A stretch of 64,000 nucleotides of DNA from Ancylostoma caninum (taxonomy: Eukaryota; Nematoda; Chromadorea; Rhabditida; Ancylostomatidae), in NCBI GenBank assembly GCA_037903475.1, contig JBAJFG010000347.1, forward strand, positions 1,550,001-1,614,000. The letters are read 5' to 3'. Numbering within the stretch: position 1 is the first letter of the stretch; every line of letters begins with the position of its first letter. Below, piece by piece: positions 58,929-64,000 of this stretch. The position numbers and the translations under genes are program-made. The notes below the pieces were generated by a model. The model did not search any database and had not been told where the DNA came from. It saw only the letters and a program-made list of their open reading frames with translations.

Positions 58929-59948
58929 GTAAGAAAGTCTTGAGCAGATTCTTTGAAAGCTGGACTTTCGATTATTGATCGGTACCCATGATCTTTATGT
59001 GGAAATGACCAATGAGATACCAGAAAATGCAGGCGAGTCTCGTTTTCCGCATTCCTTCTTTTCCCTATAGTCAAAATTCGAAACTTGCAGAGTATCTCCC
59101 CTTTTTCGAGCCAGGGTTCACAATACGCCCTGGTCTTCCAAGTGAGCCGATAATCACAACACAAAGGAGGTGTGCATGTTGCTGTTGATATTTATATTTA
59201 TATGTGGTAGTTGTAGGCCACTCCCGGAACTTCTCCATTATAGGTACATATATGTATATAGCCGGCTTGCCTTCCTTAACTTTAGTTACAACGTCAACTC
59301 AACGAGGGCATCTTCAAGCCATAATCTGTTTTCCTTCTCTTCCCGCAGCGAAAGGACTTCCTGGAAGACCTGATTACTTTGGGTTCTACACGATTCTAGC
59401 AAGCATCGCGCCAAAGAAGACCTGCACCGCCACGCAAACAGGTGTCTCCTTTGCTACTTCTGGAATTCGGGATGAATGCTGTATTACGAGCTGCTACCAC
59501 ACACTGTCGCCGGTAAAATTTACGCGAATCAGCTTCAGAAAGTCGCAGACACCGAGATGAGATTCTGTACACATTCCCCACGATGACGCTAGGCCCCCAT
59601 TTAGCTAAAGAGACCCGTGAAAAATTGGAGGAGCTGGACCGGGACAAGACCCCTCCCTCACCTTATTCTTCGGACATTTCCCCTTCGACAAACACCTATT
59701 TCGCTCCTGTAAGGCATTCCCGTCTATGGGAGAATCTACCAAAGTTAACGATGTTGAGAGCGTGGTCAGCGATTTCTTTGACGGCCATTCTCCCCAGTCC
59801 TGGTATAAGGGGACCGCTGATCTGCCCTTTAGGTGGTACACTGTAATGACTAACTATGATGATTATATTGTTGAGTAAATTCCATTGTATGTTGAGTAAT
59901 AAAATAAAGCAGAAAAGTCTGAAACGGCTCAAGACTTTCTTACCACCT
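58929..59948 (+). mobile_element. Decayed mariner-like DNA transposon (copy 2)
   Basis: Inverted ends share GTAAGAAAGTCTTGAGC with copy 1. On the plus strand transposase remnants appear in several frames: FATSGIRDE (about 59448), TLGPHLAKETREKLEEL (59586), PPSPYSSDISPS (mariner PPYSPDLAPSD-like region, about 59655) and GWYKGTADLPFRWYTVMTNY near the C-terminus (about 59800-59870). Stops and frameshifts break it. It is about 270 bp shorter than a typical mariner. It lacks the MITE and hairpin that interrupt copy 1, so it serves as the empty-site reference. Confidence 0.7.
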
Positions 59949-60364
59949 CAATAGAACAACGGTAGGCAAGTGAGCAAATTGTTGCGATTACGCTAATTTC
60001 ACTTTTAAGTTACTTCAACCCCGTCTAAACATATTAAAGTGCCCTTCATAGCTATAAAGCAACCACCCCCCCCCTCCCTCACAAATTTCCCGCCACTGGC
60101 TTTTTCATACACTCAGGAAACCTAGAAACCGTATTTTGCATCGATATATAGTTTCGGTATGGAACTGATAAAATCGTGAGCTTTTCTTGGGTTTTGCGCC
60201 AGGTTCGATTTGAAGACGTACGGATTCTGCATGGGTATGCACGAGTTTTTCATGGGTATGCATGGGTTTTGCATGGGTTTTGAGCATTGCTGGCATGGAA
60301 CTATTGTTTTCAGAGAAAAAACTGTGTTTTGCTTTGCATGTGCACACATACATATCTCAATAAA

Positions 60365-61786
60365 CAGTACTGGTCAAAAAGAAATCAACTTTTCAGCTTC
60401 TATTTATAACTTCTTCCATGTAATGCTTGAAATTTCTAATTTTAGCAGATAATTTAGCTCCCACTGCTTATACAAAGAGCTACTGAGGTGACTACTACGC
60501 TTGCAAATTTTTATAAGAAAAATTTCTTACTCAAAAAGACAATAATTGATTTCGCATAACTCACGGTCAGCTAGTGTGTGACTTATAGCTCTGGAATTGT
60601 CACCAAGCTTTTCCCAGGAAATGGATTGATATTCAATGGAATTTCAGTGAGTTGAGAGGGGATCTTGACATCTCCGGAGCTCAGTAGACGTCATCTTTGA
60701 ATTGGGCTCCCTTGGCTGTTTCAGCCATTCTGGGTCGCTCATACACGCAACCCTGTTACGAGTTAAATCTTGTTATGCAAGGTGTTTTAGCTGAAGCAAA
60801 ATGAGATTGTTTGTATTTGCACTCGTAGGATGTTCAAACGTTTCAGATTTCGCACCCAGGTAGATGGTCAGCAGTGGTGCTCACAACAGGTCTCAAGCTC
60901 TGGTTTTTTTTTTGGGAGAATGAAATACAGTATTGATTCATATGATTTTCTAGAATACACCACAAAGCGACAGCGCTTATGAAGTCTCGAATTAGGTAAA
61001 ATACACATGTAGCAAGCAGAAATGACATAATCTTTAACAAATGTCAGAGGGCTGTGGTATCGTGTTACATTTCTACAAAAGCGAGCTGAGTGAGCTCGAA
61101 GCTTCTTGAGCTTCTCGAATTGAGCATTTAGAAAAACATGTTTCTTATGAGAAAGGCCAAGTGTTGAAAATATGTAGGGCACGAAGGCTCACAACCACTT
61201 TCACATTTCTGCTGCAGTTCACTTTGAGTCCTCCTAACTCATCATATCGTTCATCGTCATAACGGTACCGGTCCACTCGTCCGTCATAACGATCACTGGT
61301 TAACTGCGCGGACTTCTTGGGAACAACTGGTGGGTCGGACCACGATTCTGGACGCTCTTGTCGTATGTTGCCTTAGACATGGTCGAGAACTGGCGAGTTA
61401 CGATGAGGCATTTGACCGTCTAGCACACAGATTGAACAACTGGGACCACTTTCAGACCTCTGACGACGACGGTTACGTTGAAACGTTATGTCAATAAGGT
61501 TCCACCGTAACAACGAATGTAGCAGAAGCAAGTTAGACAATTTGTCCGGTCTTCGCAATAATTCCAACACTACAAGTCGCGCAGTAGCTGAATGTGAGTA
61601 GTGCGAAATCAGGGATTTTGACTTCTTTTGAGTAAAAAAGATTTCTTGTAAAAATTTGCAGGGGCAGTAAGCAAATTAGTAGCAGTGGGAAGCTAAATTA
61701 TTTGCTTAAATTAGAAATTTCAAGCTTCACATAGAAAGAAGTTATAAGCAAAAGTTGAAGGGGCGATATCTTTTAGACCAGTACTG
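60365..61786. mobile_element. Tc1-like element with 190-bp inverted repeats
   Basis: Left end CAGTACTGGTCAAAAAGAAA, right end in reverse complement CAGTACTGGTCTAAAAGATA, continuing with CAACTTTT and TATAACTTCTT. This closely resembles the C. elegans Tc1 end (CAGTGCTGGCCAAAAAG). TA follows the right end; the left flank is AA, one change from TA. Arms pair for about 190 bp with gaps. The 1-kb centre shows no intact transposase, so it is probably mobilised in trans or dead. Confidence 0.7.
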
Positions 61787-64000
61787 TACATAGTTTTCAT
61801 CTTTCAATCTCGTGCAAAACGCGGTTTCTAGATATCCTAAGGAGAGGGTATTTTTACTACTTTAAACGCTATATCCTCTTCTGCCTAGTTAACAGTTATG
61901 GCAGAACCTGCTAAAAACCTGGTAGAAGGAATTCCTGAATGAGCGACGCTCATTTGATACGGATGTCCTCAAAATCTCACCATTTCTCATTGCTTGAATC
62001 AGAAGTGTTCTCAATTACATTACAACCTATGTTACTAAGTTGTCCATTATTCGTAAACACCCTGTGAAAATTTTAGTGAGAGCTCCCAGGTCCAACTTAA
62101 GTGTGATGGAACTCAAATTTTGTCAGTAAACTATTCTGCGGAATTCGAGATACGTGATTTCAGATGGCCCAGCATGGTTGAATTTGAATATCGAGATCTA
62201 ATAAGCCAAGTCAGTTCCAGGAAGAACTACGCATTTTTACAGAGCAAAAATTATTTGGGTCTTAGTGGCGGACGCAGGTGGAGAGCGGACGCCGAATTCT
62301 CGAAAATACTTTACAAAACAAATAGACGCATTGTGTTAGTTGCGTTTTCAATTGTTAAACAACTTTTATTAATTCATCAACATTATAATTCATTCAATTT
62401 TTTATTATTTTCATTTCCCGTCAATATCCCCAGGATGGCGGAGAGCCTTTTCTGACTTTTTCGAGACTTTTCCCACGCTCACCCTCTCCCGCCCAATTCC
62501 GTCGCCCGTCACTGCTGAGTCTAACAAGTTAATGCTAAAAATTCAGCAGTACAAAAAGAAGCCAGAGTTTGAGAAAATGTGGGAAAGCGTGAAAAACGCG
62601 AGTTCGTCGACGGGTTAACCTTGAATATTCCAAGTCAGGTTAATTATTGCGAGGGTTTTTTGAGCAAATTGAATCTTAGAATAGAAGCAAGGTTATCCTG
62701 GGTATTTAGAGATTGAGCCTGGACTTCCTTCGTGTGCACCTACAAGCTAAGGTTCAAGAACGTATTGTTGCACTGTAATCGCATGAAGATCCTTTAACAA
62801 TGTATGTACGTAAGTGAAGTAGCTATTGCTTCACTGGCGATTAATGTAGCCGACCAGGAAAAAAACTCACCGAAAAAGTCGCCGAGTACTTGCACGAGTA
62901 CGGATTTTCGTGCCTGAAATGGACGACCGGCCAGAGGTGTGAGATTAATTGCTGAAGCCACGTACAAAGGCACATTGCCATGGTTTCACCGGCTGCTGCT
63001 GCTGATGCTGTAGCCGCCGACTTCGCCGCCGGCGACGTCGCCGGCTACCGTATCGATTACGGCGCAGCCAGCCGTATAGGATGAGAAGATGGTAATTGTG
63101 AGTAGTTTATTCTACATGTGCGGGGAGAATTTGATCTACTTAGCCGCGTCGCCGCCGCCGCGTGACAAACAGCTGAGCGCGGCGGATACGGCGGGGACGA
63201 CGTGGTTGCTAGGGTGCTTTGTTCTCGGCGGTCACATAGCAATGTGACTTTCATCGCTGACGAGATGTTTTTGGCAGACACACACGCGGATTGGCTGCTC
63301 GCTGCGGTCTCTGCCTAGCTTGAGTGGCGATTTTTTCTTTTTCAAATTCACAAAAAAAATGCTCATAGAAATTAACTCAACCTCAGTCTTTCACCTCCTA
63401 TAAATTAACCGTCAAGGCATTTCGAACTGAATCAGAATCAGAAAATTGAAATTAAGCGTGGGTAAACTATGGAATGAACAAAGATACAAAGCTTTGGTTC
63501 CTTGGACGCGTATGCACTATTGAGATACCAGAGTTCACCGTTTACCCAGCAATACAACATTCTTACCCACTTGTAACGTTGCCTATACCCAGCTGATGGA
63601 TAAGCATTTCTATCGGTATGTGACTGTGTGACTGTGACTTAGTTTTCCAATGATGCGTCTGGGCCCCGGATGTGGAATTAGGCCCCAATCTTTCAACCTC
63701 CCTCTCCTCATGTTAGAATAGCGAGATGGGTTGCTCTGATGTGGTCTCATGAGAATTTTAAGAATAGTGATGAGCAGATCCCAGAAATGCTCATTCAGTC
63801 CAATTACCCAATGAGAAAACCCAGAAGATTGACAAGCTAATGTCATCGTTACCCTATAACTCTGTCGAACTTTTTTTTCTGTTCTAGCCTCTGTACATTC
63901 CCGAACTTAGTTTCCTAGTAACCCACTTCCAAACACCTCGGAAGTTCTTTCTTATTCAGATTTCTATATTGTTAATGATTTTTGTGATTTGGTTCGTGCA
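61787..64000. other. Terminal region, nothing recognised
   Basis: A GC-rich block at about 62980-63240 (many GCCGCC and CGGCGG words) looks like another repeat, but I could not define inverted ends. No gene supported on either strand. Confidence 0.35.

Overview
This is a eukaryotic window, most likely from a clade V (strongylid, hookworm-like) parasitic nematode. The evidence is small exons, introns that end in TTTCAG or similar, AT-rich non-coding DNA, Tc1/mariner-type transposons whose ends resemble C. elegans Tc1, and a nematode-style family of glycosyltransferase genes. I cannot name the species from the sequence alone.

The backbone is a head-to-tail array of three paralogous genes on the plus strand. 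They encode family GT10 (alpha-1,3-fucosyltransferase-like) type II Golgi enzymes: gene 1 at 1791-10996, gene 2 at about 14796-24705, gene 3 at about 33550-45054. All three share exon order, intron phases and nearly all exon lengths, so they arose by tandem duplication. Gene 1 has a one-base frameshift in an A run in exon 3. Gene 2 has no visible frameshift from its second exon on, but its first exon is unresolved. Gene 3 has lost one splice acceptor, has a GC in place of one GT donor, and has a longer C-terminus. A small three-exon gene for a secreted single sushi (CCP) domain protein lies between genes 1 and 2 (12067-13633).

Most of the rest is transposable-element DNA, much of it in the introns of the array. 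Gene 1 introns hold several foldback/MITE elements (for example 4076-5130, 7254-7506, 7509-8411, 9428-9699). The exon 3 to exon 4 intron of gene 2 holds a nearly full-length CR1/Jockey-type non-LTR retrotransposon (about 15890-19963, minus strand) with a TA-flanked MITE inside its ORF2, and a mariner-like element (20693-21979, minus strand) with a TTAA-flanked MITE inside it. The exon 2 to exon 3 intron of gene 3 holds a Penelope-like element with a permuted, endonuclease-first layout (36565-39857, minus strand). Its 3' end abuts a 53-unit CA/TG microsatellite, and it is bracketed by two almost identical 436-bp direct repeats.

Downstream of 45.1 kb I see no gene I can name. There is one possible cysteine-rich terminal exon on the minus strand (47847-48052), several inverted-repeat elements, a second mariner copy (58929-59948) and a Tc1-like element (60365-61786). 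Stretches with nothing recognisable are listed as such. The most interesting items are the permuted Penelope-like element and its microsatellite junction, and the three enzyme genes caught at different stages of decay or splice-site change, including a 15-nt GT...AG intron remnant in gene 2.
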